DNA of 23,734 bases, from contig JAIPMN010005425.1 in assembly GCA_020650975.1 (NCBI GenBank), positions 1-23,734 on the forward strand, given 5' to 3'. The notes beneath the pieces are model-generated. The model was given only the letters and a program-made list of their open reading frames with translations, did no database searches and had not been told where the DNA came from. Made by a program: the position numbers and the translations under genes. Numbering within the stretch: position 1 is the first letter of the stretch; every line of letters starts with the position of its first letter. This stretch comes from Apostichopus californicus. Lineage: Eukaryota; Echinodermata; Holothuroidea; Aspidochirotida; Stichopodidae. This document shows positions 1 through 11,470 of this stretch, piece by piece.

Positions 1-860
1 CCCCCCCTTTCAAATTCCTGGCTACGTCGCTGGTTCAGTCTTCTGTTAATGTAAGTCCATAATTGTTTTCGGATTTCTAATTACTCAACCAAAGAACATT
101 TTCATAAAAATAAGGATCACCATTCCCCGCCCCACCCCCTCCATGGATGATATCCGACACCATTTGCCCTAGAAAAATCGTTATTTTTTAGTGAATTTTG
201 TTCGTTGAATTTTGGGTTGCTTCTGATGAGCTAAGTAGTCCAGCCGTTTTGATAGATGAGACTTAAACAAGTTTTAGTGGTATGTAATAGAGTCTTCGCT
301 GAGAGCAGTACGGAAGCAAATAGATTCTGACGTTTGTTACAATCAATAAGTTTTAGGTATGGGTAGTAGGTAAAACTATTTCATAATCGTTAAGCGGGTC
401 GACATGCATCCAACACATTTTTGACAGTCATTTTCATTTGTAGTTTTATTTGTCATGAATTATGCTTTATATTCCGAGTTTTCCGAGGGCGAAAACCAAT
501 TACCCGTAATTCCCAATTACTCAGTCATTTTGTACCGCTTTGATTTGCCCTGTGTCAGGAAAAGTGGACACTTGATTGAAATTATATTACTTGTATAATC
601 CACCCCTGCTTCTTTGACTCTATCGTAGACTATATACCCCTATATAGAACCCGTTGTTATTTTATTTATTTTTTTATACACAGTACGCACTGTATGGAAT
701 GTGTATTAAGAAGCTCCAAACAGACATCTTTCACTACTGATATTTAAGGCGATGCGCGCCTGGCACTGTTTCATGTCGTGGTCCAGATTTCCTAATTATT
801 GGCTGCCCAGTGTATAGAGGAGGTGAAAGCTTTACTGAGACATATTTGGGTTGGTGGTTA
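1..860. other. non-coding stretch, poly-C start
   Basis: No reading frame or RNA gene is supported here. The window opens with seven C followed by TTTCAAATTCCTGGCTACG, a low-complexity start of the kind often seen at the tail of repeats or next to assembly gaps. The rest is AT-rich, with short T runs near 660-680. Confidence 0.5.
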
Positions 861-1140
861 ATCGATGTGTAAATCATTCTCAACGGGGTATCACGTGCAA
901 GCTATCGATCACTGTGTTGTAATTTCGTCGGCGTGTGCTCTCCGCCGATATATGAAGAAAAATCTTCATCTCTGATACAAATGAACACAGTGACCTACCA
1001 TGCATGGAATCACACAGCATACTCTCCCACTGGTGGAGATGTGTGGGGGGATTTATCTGCTCTGCCGACGAAGCGACATTAAATGAATGGTGTTGGAGGT
1101 GTGGGCAGATCGCGAGAGTCGGGGTGAGAGAGAGGGAAAG

Positions 1141-1164
1141 CCAATCCATCTCGGGGTTATAAAA
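1141..1164 (+). promoter_or_regulatory. possible CCAAT plus TATA core promoter
   Basis: CCAAT at 1141-1145 is followed 12 bp later by TTATAAAA at 1157-1164, after a purine-rich GAGAGAGAGGG tract. The arrangement resembles a TATA promoter reading to the right. No convincing first exon follows, so the call rests on motif spacing only and may be chance in AT-rich DNA. Confidence 0.2.
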
Positions 1165-1189
1165 TGCAGTGCGGCGTGCTGTAAAGACG

Positions 1190-1860
1190 GAGAGGACTTT
1201 GGAATGTCCTAGTTATGCTGTTATAGTTGCTGGACACTTCCAGCTCAATGAATGGCTGGCAACTTTATTGCCTAACGGTATTGCTGTTTTCAACAATTAT
1301 ATAAGACCCATCGAAGGTTACTCAAGATAAGATAGTTATCGTTCGAAGTAAGACATACCATTTAAAAATTTTCATCATGTGAAGGTCAACAAGGAGAATA
1401 ATAAAGGAAAATTGATTCGATCCTCCGCTACATTCGCTCGCCCGATAACTCCCAAAACACCAATTAGTCCCGTATAGAAACAATTCGGACCCCTGGGCGA
1501 TTATGTCAAATGTCCTCCTTTATGACTTTTTCGATACACAGTACGTTCATGTTTGCTACGCGGATTGAAAACAAAAAATCACGGTGGCTCGTAAGGTCCA
1601 TTTCGTGTCCAACCCCTGCTCTATGGCTTTTTCGATCCCAATTTGGGTCTCATCAGCCAGACGCAATTATTACATCTGTTGATTAGTTTCTAAGAAAATA
1701 TTTAACAAATATCTACAATATGAATTCAATAAGAGCTTCACATAAAATATATGGCTTATAACGAAGAGAATAAAAAAAAAAACTTAGAAGTAACTTTAGA
1801 CTAGCTATGTCACAGACCAAGAAGATAGAAACTAATCAGTGCTAAGAATATATGGTTTTT
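1190..1860. other. non-coding stretch with weak internal duplication
   Basis: No gene is seen. A short phrase of the form CTCTATGGCTTTTTCGAT (about 1620) recurs in diverged form near 1516 (TTTATGACTTTTTCGAT) and faintly near 607. This suggests decayed repeat copies. Confidence 0.35.
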
Positions 1861-1863
1861 CAG

Positions 1864-1917
1864 GTTGGGGAGGGGGCTGCAGCCCCCAGCCCCCCTTCTT
1901 CCGCCTCCTACGCCTAT
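1864..1917. repeat. G/C-rich palindrome in repeat-like tail
   Basis: GGGGGCTGCAGCCCCC at 1872-1887 is a perfect 16-bp palindrome. It sits in a strongly GC-skewed patch: a G-run, the palindrome, a C-run, then CTCCTACGCCTATGAC. The patch stands out sharply from AT-rich flanks and looks like the terminus of a dispersed repeat. The family is not identified. Confidence 0.4.
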
Positions 1918-1920
1918 GAC

Positions 1921-2362
1921 TAAGCCTATAATGGTAACATTCAGTTATGCCTTTAACAAGCAAGATTCATAACCTGACAAATATATATATAACTTCCGCT
2001 GGTATGTAAGTTAGAAGAATGCTAACCTACCGACGGAGTACGACGCACAGCCATGTTGTCAGCCAGCCTCTCGAAGATCATCAGTGTTCATCCAAAACTC
2101 TAGCATGTCAGAACGAAGCTTGAGTGTAGCCTTGCAATGTTCTCGAAGTTTAGGAATGAATCACTGTTATCTGTATTTCTAGAAAATTTGGGGCAATAAT
2201 GATGAAGTTTCATTTTTTTCATGCCATTTTCCACCATCAAAATAAATAAATTATTTTGCGTTGTCATCACATTTACAACCAACTCTACGATCATCGTTTC
2301 ACACGTTCAGTTTGGTTTGAATCAGCACATTTTATTTCCCGAATCGGTTATTTTACACTTAC
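1921..2362. other. non-coding stretch
   Basis: AT-rich DNA with an ATATATATAT run near 1980. The minus-strand open frame at 2100-2294 has no recognisable domain and is probably chance. If the exon at 2363-2503 is real, this stretch would be its downstream intron. Confidence 0.35.
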
Positions 2363-2503
2363 TAAAATTTTTTAGCTGACACGGTTTATCTCCAATACTC
2401 GACGTAGCTTCTTCCATATGTAACCTGTGCAGAAGGGAACTATCTGACCCCGCAGCAAAAGCTCTAATCATGAAAAGAAACAGGAACGCAACAAACATCC
2501 TTG
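2363..2503 (-). CDS. possible first coding exon of a secreted protein
   Basis: On the minus strand an ATG at 2498 opens a frame beginning MFVAFLFLFMIRAFAAG. That is a hydrophobic core ending in small residues, as in a signal peptide, and is followed by a polar stretch with SDSSLLHRL and KPCQLKNF. The frame runs into a perfect GTAAGT donor at 2362-2357, leaving 45 codons plus one base (phase 1, common for signal-peptide exons). Just upstream of the ATG, CTCGTTTGCAG could be an acceptor, giving an exon of 2363-2503. A TATA-like TATATTAAA lies near 2604-2612 on the same strand. No later exon was found and no family is recognised. The signal peptide and donor are seen; that they form a gene is inferred. 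Confidence 0.35.
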
Positions 2504-2639
2504 CTGCAAACGAGGTTGTAATAAAACAAAGATTGATTAGTTGTGACTGAAGTAGTACGGTTGGACAAAGATACGGTTGTGATAGGGCTTGAACTCTGTT
2601 AGCTTTAATATATGGAATTCGTATTGGCAACGGATAGAC

Positions 2640-4290
2640 TAACCGTCAGTGGGTCTCCATAGAATTACTTTCCTGTGTTACTTCCATTTTCAGTGTTCAC
2701 GACAACAAAGTGACGTACATTTTATGCAGATCTATCGTGTCTCGCAGTTTGTAACTCATCTTCGAACGCCATCACCATGCATGGAGCGACCGCATTGGGG
2801 TGTTACGTCCCAAGCATGCAGATGAGGCGTAGGGAGGTAGGGCTGGCGTCGAGGGGGGAGGGCGATGAGGCGGGTGGGCGTTATGCCGTGTATAGGGTGT
2901 TTCTCCCAGTAATCGGGTCCATACAGGCTCACGATTATGCGATTACAAACAAAAATTAAAACCAATAATAAGTATTTCTCCTAAGATCTAAGATTATTGA
3001 CTTTGACATTGGTTGTACTTACAACTCACAAAGAATAACAGGACAAGTATAATCCTGTTTTGACCACGTTCTATAAACCAATTTGAGATTTACAGTGACA
3101 CACTCCATTCATGCGGACTGGACATGTAGTTATACCGCATTTTTGTCAGGCTCGACGATGCTGTTTAGCTGCTCACAACACAGTTTACTTTCAAACAGTA
3201 AATATTATAGTGTCTTGAATGTAGATATTCTTGATATAAAGATCGCTCTTGATCTTATTTCAGGAAGACGTAATGACTAGACAGCAGATTACTAGATTAG
3301 AATAAAATCGGGGCAGAGGTCCATCTGGGATTAGGGCACTTTTCAAGAAGAATTTTACTTTTGTAATATATGCTACGATTGCCGAAGAGTGAATTTGAAA
3401 TAAAGTCGAATATATTAGTAAGTCAAACTACTTCTTATCTCGAAAAGGAACCGTTATCTCTAAAGGAGAGGAAGGTTTGAGGCTATTTCAATCTCAAAAC
3501 AGCTCATAGTTAATAGCGAACGCTAATCCCCTTCTTTATCTGTTAAACTGGCGTCTGCTAAGATTCTCCGGTTGAAAGCTATCTGACTGTATATTGGTTT
3601 AGAACTATGGAGCGCCAAAAGAAATAACGGTGGTATAAACTGTGACATTTTAAAACTCAAAAATTAAAACAAGCTATGAAGCTGGGATCATTCACAAAAT
3701 ATCTGATATACACTATTTAATTATCAGTCTTTTCATCCCTTAAATGAGATTCAAAAACGAATAATACATTTTAAAGTTTGTCTCGCCTTTAAGGTGAACT
3801 CCTTGATTCATGTTACAACTTATATCCAGAATCCAGTAACTTATAAATATGGGAGAATAATAGTAAGTATTTGGATGCTGTCAATTTAAAACTTAATAAT
3901 GCTTCAAGTCACAAAATAGAGGAAGTAACTAACCCCCTCCCCCCCCCCTTCAAAAAAGAAGAAAAGGTTCAGATTAGTCAACAACCGATATATCCGAGGT
4001 CATTTAAAACCCCCGGGGAAGATAGGGAAGGAGCCAGGGGAAATATAAGACAAGAAAAGTGTATGCACATTTTCATAATAAAATTAATAAAAAATTCTCT
4101 GGCTCGTCGCAACACCTTGGATGACATTTTTTATTTTATGGCTTAAAACTGTTTTGAGATGCATTTACAACAAAACACCGAAATTATGATTCCTAAACAT
4201 TTTTATTTTGAATTTTTGCTACATCGTTTACTATTATGATTAATCCCACACTAATTACAACCCTGTATCGCTATAAACGGCATAACTTAA
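2640..4290. other. non-coding stretch with a GC-rich patch
   Basis: A GC-rich patch at about 2765-2890 (GGGAGG and GGCGTCGAGG blocks) stands out from AT-rich surroundings. It is open in short frames on both strands, but neither translation resembles a known protein. The rest, including C-runs near 3935-3950, shows no supported gene. Confidence 0.35.
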
Positions 4291-4294
4291 AATC

Positions 4295-4394
4295 GTTTGT
4301 GTAGCGTGTAACATGTATACAAAGAGGTAAAGTAGAAAGAAGGAAAAAGCATGGTCAGTTATTTGATGGTTTGCGTAGCGTGTAACATGTATAC
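4295..4394 (+). repeat. 26-bp direct repeat, two copies 74 bp apart
   Basis: A 26-bp block ending GTAGCGTGTAACATGTATAC occurs at 4295-4320 and again at 4369-4394 with a single mismatch (T/C at the sixth base). The 48 bp between them is A/G-rich. It could be a tandem duplication or two sites for one factor. Confidence 0.7.
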
Positions 4395-5138
4395 CAACAA
4401 GCAGGAACAATCATCGTTATTTTGAACAAAAATCTTAAAAGGAGGAACTACCTACCACGCACAGCAGTTTTATTAAAACGGTTGTATGTGTCAGTTCCAG
4501 AGGAGCGCTCTCTTTCTCCATTTGTTCTGTGTAATGTATAGAGGTGTTTGTTATTTGCTCTCATTTGTTGAGTAGAACAATAAACTGATCGACACGGGTT
4601 CTGGCATCATCATACAGACTCCGTGGTACAATAGGTTAAATATCAAAGCAATTTGAGCTATACAATGAATCACTCAGAAACCTTGACGACTTTAAAATAT
4701 ATTCACCAAATTGTGAAAAGAACTTTACTGATAGTGTGCTTGAATGGCCGTTTGATTCAACTCCACCGTTCTGATTTATATTGGTTGAAGTTCTCTGCGG
4801 TTAACAGCTTAAACATCGCTAGATTCTTCTAACATTTCTATAACCACTGCAACAATATCATATAGTTACACATATTCCATTATGTATCGAACATCCTTGG
4901 ACGATTTTTTTCTGAGAGTTACAGGTCGCACGATGTGCGCCATTACCACATACTGTGTAATTATCAGTACTCGCCTACACCATGAAGGTAAACTTCCTTA
5001 CTGATGGAAACATGACAAAAAGGAAAAACAAAAGAAAATTACAATTATAGTTGCATCTGATTATCGTTTGCTAAAGAACAATAGTAAGGATTTACAAAGC
5101 ATCAAATAAAGATTCTTGAATTGTGATACTTAGAAAGA
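4395..5138. other. non-coding stretch
   Basis: AT-rich sequence with no supported gene, RNA or repeat. Confidence 0.35.
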
Positions 5139-5440
5139 ATGTCACGGGTGGGTTGGATTTTAGTACTAGCCGCCAACAGCCACCTTCAGATTGCTACGTT
5201 CGGCACCATAGCGGGATCAGGTAAATTGTGGTAGATCAAATAACGACACGGATTTGGAGTAGGTTTGTGTAAAACTGATTATTATTTACAGCGTTTGAAA
5301 ATAGGTGGTCTGATTTCTGGCCAGGTTTTAACTATTACGATTTCACCACTGCAGACGTCGGGGATGGGTCGGAAATACTACAATATAACGGGAACAGTCG
5401 TGGGGAGACTCAAGGACAAATCCCACTTATCCACGTATAA
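5139..5440 (+). CDS. possible two-exon small secreted protein
   Basis: An ATG at 5139 opens MSRVGWILVLAANSHLQ, a moderately hydrophobic N-terminus, and reaches a CAG/GTAAAT donor at 5220/5221 in phase 1. A 71-bp candidate intron (5221-5291) holds ACTGATT as a branch-like site and ends ATTATTTACAG. Joining in phase gives an exon from 5292 to a TAA at 5438-5440. Its product is aromatic, acidic and glycine-rich, including WSDFWPGFNYYDF and DGSEILQYNGNSRGE, unlike random AT-rich translation. The predicted length is about 76 residues. GTATAA at 5435 could be another donor, so the exon may not be terminal. The aromatic/DGS pattern faintly recalls extracellular beta-sandwich domains such as CUB, but this is not an assignment. 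The other open frame across exon 2 lacks an ATG start. Confidence 0.3.
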
Positions 5441-6300
5441 ACCCCGACGAGAACATAGTTTTACGACAAACTACAACGGCAGTGGAGACTATGCTATACC
5501 TCTATGGTAATTGATGAAGCGATTGTCACGCCCATTACCTCCAACAAACTATATTTATAGTGACCCGGTTACCTGACCTCAAATAATATTCAGAACAACA
5601 CCCACCTGCTCACATATTGCACGCAGCTCAGTTATGCATGGTTACTGGGTTGTGCAGTCGTACGTTGGTTCGTTAAGCATATTCAAATAGTAATGAGGCA
5701 TATATTAGTAGTTGCTTCGGTGTAATTTCTTTAACGTATGGTTTACAACACTTAAATGTTACACTCTGCTATTATAATAAAATTCTGTTTTTGTTCTTAC
5801 TTCCCATTTTGATGTTGAATGAACGTAAATAAGACAGGCAAAACCTATTTTCTCGTGTTATTCAATAAATCTAATTTCAGCCACAATATCCTACTATTGA
5901 TAAGGTCCATCTTACTAGTTATAACGCTCATGTTTACATAATATTCTTCAGGGGGTTTGCAAGAGATCTAGTAAGAAGTTTGTACTGTTCCCTTTTGTTT
6001 CTTGTTGTTTACTTATGTAGGTGATCAAGAAAGGAAACATAAATACTTCAACAAGATATACGTTAGATTCTTCGGTGCCAAGGAAATGACATCATATACA
6101 ATTAAAAAAAAAGGAGACATTATTGTTGGAAAAATGCAGCAAATAAATATTCATTACTTTATAAAAAAATGAGTACACAAACAAAACTATTGAGTTAATT
6201 TTGTATTACTACCTCTTGCAAGCATTTACATTACCATTATTGTTAACATAACTTGTTTATATAGCATCTTAAAAAAAGGCCTTATAAAAAAAAAAAAATA
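5441..6300. other. non-coding stretch
   Basis: AT-rich, with no gene seen. Two near copies of AAGGYCTTATA flank an A-run at about 6275-6310, just before the tandem repeat. Confidence 0.35.
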
Positions 6301-6303
6301 AGG

Positions 6304-6472
6304 TCTTATAATGATTTATTTACACAGTTTCATCGCATCCTCGTATCATGCACAGTATCGCTACCTCTTGTAATTGTATTTATAAAGTTTCCTTGTAGCC
6401 TACCATCATGCAAAGCATAGTAACCTCTTGCGATGGTTCATTTACACAGCATTCATTGCAGCATATCAGGCG
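6304..6472 (+). repeat. 60-bp tandem repeat, about 2.7 copies
   Basis: Three successive units are in register every 60 bp. The shared landmarks are TTTACACAG (varied as TTTATAAAG), ATCATGCA, and TACCTCTTG (varied as TAACCTCTTG). The third unit breaks off near 6472, just before the inverted-repeat arm at 6481. A lone ACCTCTTGCA at 6211 may be an older fragment. Confidence 0.6.
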
Positions 6473-6480
6473 GCGAGGGT

Positions 6481-7565
6481 TTTTTTTCCCAGCGCGGTAA
6501 AGGCCACCATTTGCATACCTCGCTTCTCATTGGCTGGGTCTTGCACTTTTGATGCTGAATTGGGAAGTTCTTGCTTACGCTATGCGAGTGTGTATGTACA
6601 TGTACATACACATGCACGCCTTGGATCGTGATTCGCATACACGTACTGTATGAACTGGCGACTGTCTTGAGACAACTTTGTTAAAAAAATTGTTAACAAG
6701 TTTTTCCTTGCTTTTGCGCGGATCTGCTTGTGTACATGTACATTCATAAAATACGTAAAACAATACTGCGACCATGGACTGTGAGTGTACACGTCTCATT
6801 GTAGATAACTGTCCTTCTTTGAAGGTAGGATTACTTAGGTTTATGATCCAAACTGAAAAGCCAATATATTGAATAAGTTAGTTTTGTCTAGGGTGACTGC
6901 TTCGAAGTGATGGTGGAACTTGCTGTACAGAGTACTGCGATGGCAATGTACGGAGATTAGTACCAAGCGTTTGCTTGCTTCCAAACTGCATAAAAACATT
7001 GGACAGCTTGACCGTTTCTGGTTGACTATTTACTTGAGATGCTTTTACATTTTAAACTGAAAGACTCTTATTTCTTAGCATATACATTGATTTTATTTTC
7101 AAAATTATGCCCCTTTGAAACGGTTACTTATTACCCTTTGGCACGGTTTTCAAATAATATAATACGAAAGATATAGGCCTTGTATTTAGTCATGCATGTT
7201 AGTAGTACCACTGCCAATGTGGATTATAGTTATTGAACACAGAAATTGTCTTACGTTTATATTATGGTGATATTTTGTATCATCTTCAAACTGTTTCGGT
7301 TTGATTTAACCTCTTTAAATTTACAGCAACAGAGTTGTGCGATGCATATACCACAGACCCTCTACACCCGTGGCATAACAAACCGACAAATACATTGACT
7401 CTACTCAAACGCGTACATTCTGCTGCTAGACTGTTTTCTTTTTTTTGAGTGAGCGATTCTGTGCAGCTGCTGCTAGTTGATTTTGTAATGAATCTTTTGT
7501 ATACGAACCCCAGCCAATGGGAGCAAGGTATGGTAATTTTTGCCTTTACCGTGCTGGGAAAAAAA
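6481..7565. mobile_element. possible decayed inverted-repeat element
   Basis: The block at about 6481-6545 is repeated in inverted orientation at about 7507-7565. By eye about 48 of 62 aligned bases agree, including TTTTTTTCCCAGC, CGGTAAAGGC, CATACCT and CATTGGCTGGG. The 0.95 kb between has no coding frame of note but contains a 24-bp perfect palindrome. This suits a non-autonomous foldback or terminal-inverted-repeat element, or two independent insertions of one repeat in opposite directions. Target duplications were not identified. Confidence 0.4.
6589..6612. repeat. 24-bp perfect palindrome
   Basis: TGTATGTACATGTACATACA (6591-6610), extended by TG and CA on its two sides, is fully self-complementary with no spacer. 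A shorter relative, TGTACATGTACA, lies at about 6731. It could extrude as a hairpin or be a decayed alternating purine-pyrimidine run. Confidence 0.8.
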
Positions 7566-7599
7566 TATGCTACGAGGCGCGTATCCACGGGGGCGGGGC

Positions 7600-9448
7600 G
7601 TAAGAAAATGAGGAGAGAACAAATTAAAAAAAGGTTGTCTTTAATTGTTAAGATCGTCTTTGTTGATATCCCAATTTGATATGAGGGGCAACCCCATTAG
7701 TAACATCAAACGAATATGTTAACCTTCATGTTGCAATAACATAATGGGCGAATAATGGAAAACTAATTTGGGAATTAAAAGCTACCGTAGCGTTCTTGAA
7801 AAAAAAACTAAGTACTTAGCCCCGGTTTATGTTGGCAAATATTTATTATTTGGTCCTTGTAAGATATGCGTAGAATGCTATACATCGGTTGACTATTCAA
7901 CTAGAGCCTTAAATATTGAAGAAAAAAAACTAATCAGAAAACATAGTAAAGAGACGACATATTATTCTGATGTAACGGAATGGAAAAAATGATCCCGTTT
8001 CAGATAATTTGGATTTTAATCTAATTTACGCATACGAGCCCTTGGAGAACTGTATTTCGTAATTGATAGAGTAATTCATATCGGGACAATTTGAACTCTA
8101 TTTTGTGTCTGTCATGTTAATTTTCAAGACAATCGTTTGCAGAGCAATACATTCGTGTTATATTAATAACATTAACGTTAAAGCGATACTCTAACCTTAT
8201 TGCTAAAACAAGCTACTTTAATTTCGTCGATATAAACAGCAGATTAATTCATTACGAATTGACTGTTCAGTACAACCACGTATTTTATCTAACATGTAAC
8301 GCGGGATTATGCTTTCTGATACAACACAGTAGAAACATAAATTTCACTTGTGAATGAACCAATCATATTGAGATAAACCCTGTCCAGACTCAGATAGCTG
8401 TCGGTCAAGTATAACATTGGTGAATATACAATAATTTGATTTTACATTATGTTCATCTACGACAGGAATGCTGGAGCTGTCAGTCTAAAGAACAAAATAA
8501 CGATGTTTGAAAGAGAAATGTTGCGTTATGAATTATATAACATCCAGTTATTTAGGCAACGTTTCCCTTTCGGATTCCCTTTTATAATGCAGTGAATACC
8601 GTAACAACGTGCAATTCATCTAAGTTGCAGACTAATCAAAGTTAATTACGAATTCATTATTAATACTTTAATTTCTATAAGCTACATGTCTAATATGTAA
8701 GCTTATGCGATGACGTCTTAAATCGACTTTTAATGGAAATGGGCTCCTAAATCATATCTCTTCGATCCCGTCAATCTCAATAATTGAAAGAAGGTAATTG
8801 AAGGGTATTTTCAATCTATATCTCTCGTCACTATCAAACAGAGCTCTCCAAATGTTATTGATATAGTTAACATTGTCAAGGCTAGCTCATTATTATATTC
8901 ATTAGTACAGCAAATAATATCTTACAGTTGTCTGGCCTTTTTTTCTTCAGAATTTGACTATTTGCTTCCTTTCTGTAATGGATAGCCTCAGAGGCATACC
9001 GTGGTTGTACTAACTATCATTACATTATTCTACATCCCCGTCAAACTACCTACAAGTAGCAACCATTATATTAAACATTTCTAAGGATCGGTTATCCCCT
9101 GCGAAATTAAACGATCACTGTACAAGGTATCCTAATAATATGATCTTAGTCTATTAACCCTTCCCCATTACCACTGCCCCACCTAATGGGCGATATTTAA
9201 GTAAAATGTTAACTATTCCACTTCGGTACAGACTAAAGAAAACTCTAAATGTGATTAGTATGTGATGGAATCCGTTTAAAAGTTTTCGATCAAATTATAT
9301 TTTGTTTTTAATTTGTCTCTGCACATGTCACAAGTTACGTAATATCAATTAAGTATCTAAATTAAGGGTTATTATTAATGGCAAAAGAGTTATTTTGTGA
9401 TTATCTATGTTCATGAATTGAAACTTCAAAACTGTATTAATCTAAAAT
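7600..9448. other. non-coding stretch
   Basis: AT-rich throughout. A 74-codon frame at 7768-7992 starts with TTG rather than ATG and shows no known domain. No RNA gene or clear repeat is seen. Confidence 0.35.
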
Positions 9449-9476
9449 GTAGCAAACGTAGCAAACGTAGCAAATG
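9449..9476 (+). repeat. 9-bp tandem repeat, three copies
   Basis: GTAGCAAAC is repeated head to tail three times (the last copy as GTAGCAAAT), followed by degenerating GTAAAAAATAGCAA. Confidence 0.75.
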
Positions 9477-9858
9477 TAAAAAATAGCAATTATAGAGGTT
9501 ATCTGTCTCCATTTTGGGATGTAACAATCAACTCACTGTCCTCGTCCAGACCCTCAGATTACGAGGAAATTATTCGTTTTAGTGTTTGGCTGTTTTATGC
9601 CTTCCATATTACACAAACAACAACAATATGCAGGGCACCATGACGTAAGAAAGGAGATAAGGCAACTTCGCTTATTAGTAAATCTTGTCACAACAAGTGT
9701 ACAACATTTCAGAAAATCTCAGAAGATTTTCGGGAAGAAGAAGAATTTATAAAATATAATCTTGGAAAAAAACAATTGAACTAAACAGGAGTACTGAATG
9801 GGCAATACAAGAATCAAAACGTTGAAAGAGATAATAACTTTGATATTTTATCCATATA

Positions 9859-9866
9859 TGACGTCA
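9859..9866. promoter_or_regulatory. CRE-like octamer TGACGTCA
   Basis: This is a perfect palindromic TGACGTCA, the consensus cAMP-response element bound by CREB/ATF factors. It has no nearby gene, so function is unsupported. A second copy is at 14554. Confidence 0.25.
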
Positions 9867-10067
9867 CAAGTTGTTGCAAAATGTACGTTTTGTTAATAAA
9901 ACGATTTGATCAGATTTGTCTTTTATTTAATTCTGTTGATCTACATCTGTTATGGTCCAGATTGGCATCGGTATATCATTGGAATGCTTATATTATAATC
10001 CTCACTTCGATATCACGACCTCATGGCTCATCTACAGCACTAATAATGGATAAGATATTTTCTCAGT

Positions 10068-10089
10068 NNNNNNNNNNNNNNNNNNNNNN
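10068..10089. other. assembly gap of 22 N, then 13 C
   Basis: Twenty-two undetermined bases are followed by a run of 13 C (10090-10102). Related repeat units lie on both sides, so the gap probably reflects an unresolved tandem array rather than lost unique sequence. Confidence 0.9.
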
Positions 10090-10102
10090 CCCCCCCCCCC
10101 CC

Positions 10103-10290
10103 TTTCCGTTCTACTCATTTAATATTTATCTCTACGAATACGTTAACTGTGGCTCATAGTGGAAAATATATGTTCTCAATAAGAATATTATTTTCCTCCC
10201 TTTCCACATATTTGATATTTACATCATGAACAATCTCAAACTGTGGCGCACAATGGAGAAGATATTACTCTTATACTAAATACTACCAAA
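10103..10290 (+). repeat. about 95-bp tandem repeat beside the gap
   Basis: Two diverged units share TTTCC, ATTTRATATTTA, ACTGTGGCKCA and TGGARAA, with the ACTGTGGC landmarks 93 bp apart (about 10146 and 10239). A third partial unit, with AATGGATAAGATATTTTCTC, lies just left of the gap at about 10044-10067. Confidence 0.5.
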
Positions 10291-10459
10291 CTAAACAGAC
10301 CAAACTACATTACTACATTTGAGAAAACCATATATAACCTCTCATGCGGGTTTCTTTTCTATAGAAGTAAGCTACAAACTATAGTCTATCTACTTATCAA
10401 CAAAATAGTACAAGACTGGAATTTCAAGAGAAATTCAACTATTTTAAAAGGGATTTGAT

Positions 10460-11105
10460 AGCTGAGAGTAGAGTACAGGACTAGCAGATACTTGTTTGAA
10501 TCATGCAGTATAAATAAATTAACTGGGAATTACGCTATGGCGGAACGGTTGTGTTAAAATGTTAACGTTCATTAACTAAATCAAAGAAGACTACATATAC
10601 AGTTTAAACTGACAACAGCGAGATGTAGTGGTCACTAAAAATACAACAGCACATACATAGAATAGTTTGGTCTGCAAAAAATATATCGTTCGCAGTGCCA
10701 TTGAGCAAGGTGAAGTATTAAAAATGTTCAATAGTTATACATGACCTCTCTCAGTAAGTTAACGTCTCGACAGTTACCAAGATCGATTCGAACACAAGTT
10801 GCATTTTCTATTACCACCCTTGCACTAACTACACATAATGTATGAGGGATCCATTCAAACTAGAAATAATGGTCCGTTCTTTCACTGCAGCAAAGGAGGC
10901 TGTTGATTTCGATTTATTTTTTCTTCTAGAAGTAAAACATAGACTTTGGTAGAGGCGGTTGTGAAAGACACGCATTCTGTACACATCAATTATGTTCATT
11001 GTGTACGAACTTGATTCTATATGAATATATATCAGTTAGAACGTCATATCTCTACAAAACTTGCTTATCATTGCAATTGATTTTCAGCGTGTTTACACAG
11101 AACAT
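10460..11105. other. non-coding stretch
   Basis: AT-rich, with no supported gene or repeat. Confidence 0.35.
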
Positions 11106-11107
11106 AA

Positions 11108-11470
11108 CTGTCACAGTGGTTATGAAACAAGAAATAAGGACACAAACAACTACTTGAATTAAAATGGGTTTATTAGATCTTCCTCTGGCTAGATATCTAC
11201 TACTATAACAATTGATTACAGAGTATGGGACACATATTTTATTAAAGGAATGGTTTTATTAAGGAATGACCAGATTATAACATAATTGGAAATACCATCA
11301 TACTGAATGTTACTTTCTTGATAGATATCTAAGTAGAGATATTCAATGCACAGACTGGTTTCTTGTTATATATAGTTACTGTGAAGGTCAAAGTGTAGGG
11401 GATTTACTGGGATTTAGATGTTTGAAAAATATGTTATTATGTTTATTGTTGGTTTGAAAAAAAAGAAACT
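11108..11470. repeat. dispersed repeat copy A, LTR-like edge
   Basis: This copy begins TGTCACAGTGGT and is related to a second copy at 16576-16940 in the same direction. Shared landmarks include ACAAGAAATAA, TTGAATT, TCTGGCTRGATATCT, GATTACA, GGATGGGACA-like, TGACCA and GTGTAGGG. On the minus strand it reads AATAAACCC and then ends in TGTGACA about 70 bases later, like the polyadenylation signal and CA terminus of an LTR. It may be an old solo or truncated LTR on the minus strand. No matching opposite end was found. Confidence 0.5.

Noticed and set aside
2756-2965. overlapping open frames on both strands
   Set aside because: They reflect a GC-rich patch with few stop codons. Neither product looks like a known protein.
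5265-5510. 81-codon frame through the second candidate exon
   Set aside because: It starts at TTG, has no upstream support, and overlaps a spliced alternative that reads more like protein.
6428-6799. several short frames on both strands
   Set aside because: They come from the inverted-repeat arm and the GTGTATGTACA palindrome. The similar peptides on opposite strands simply mirror the repeat.
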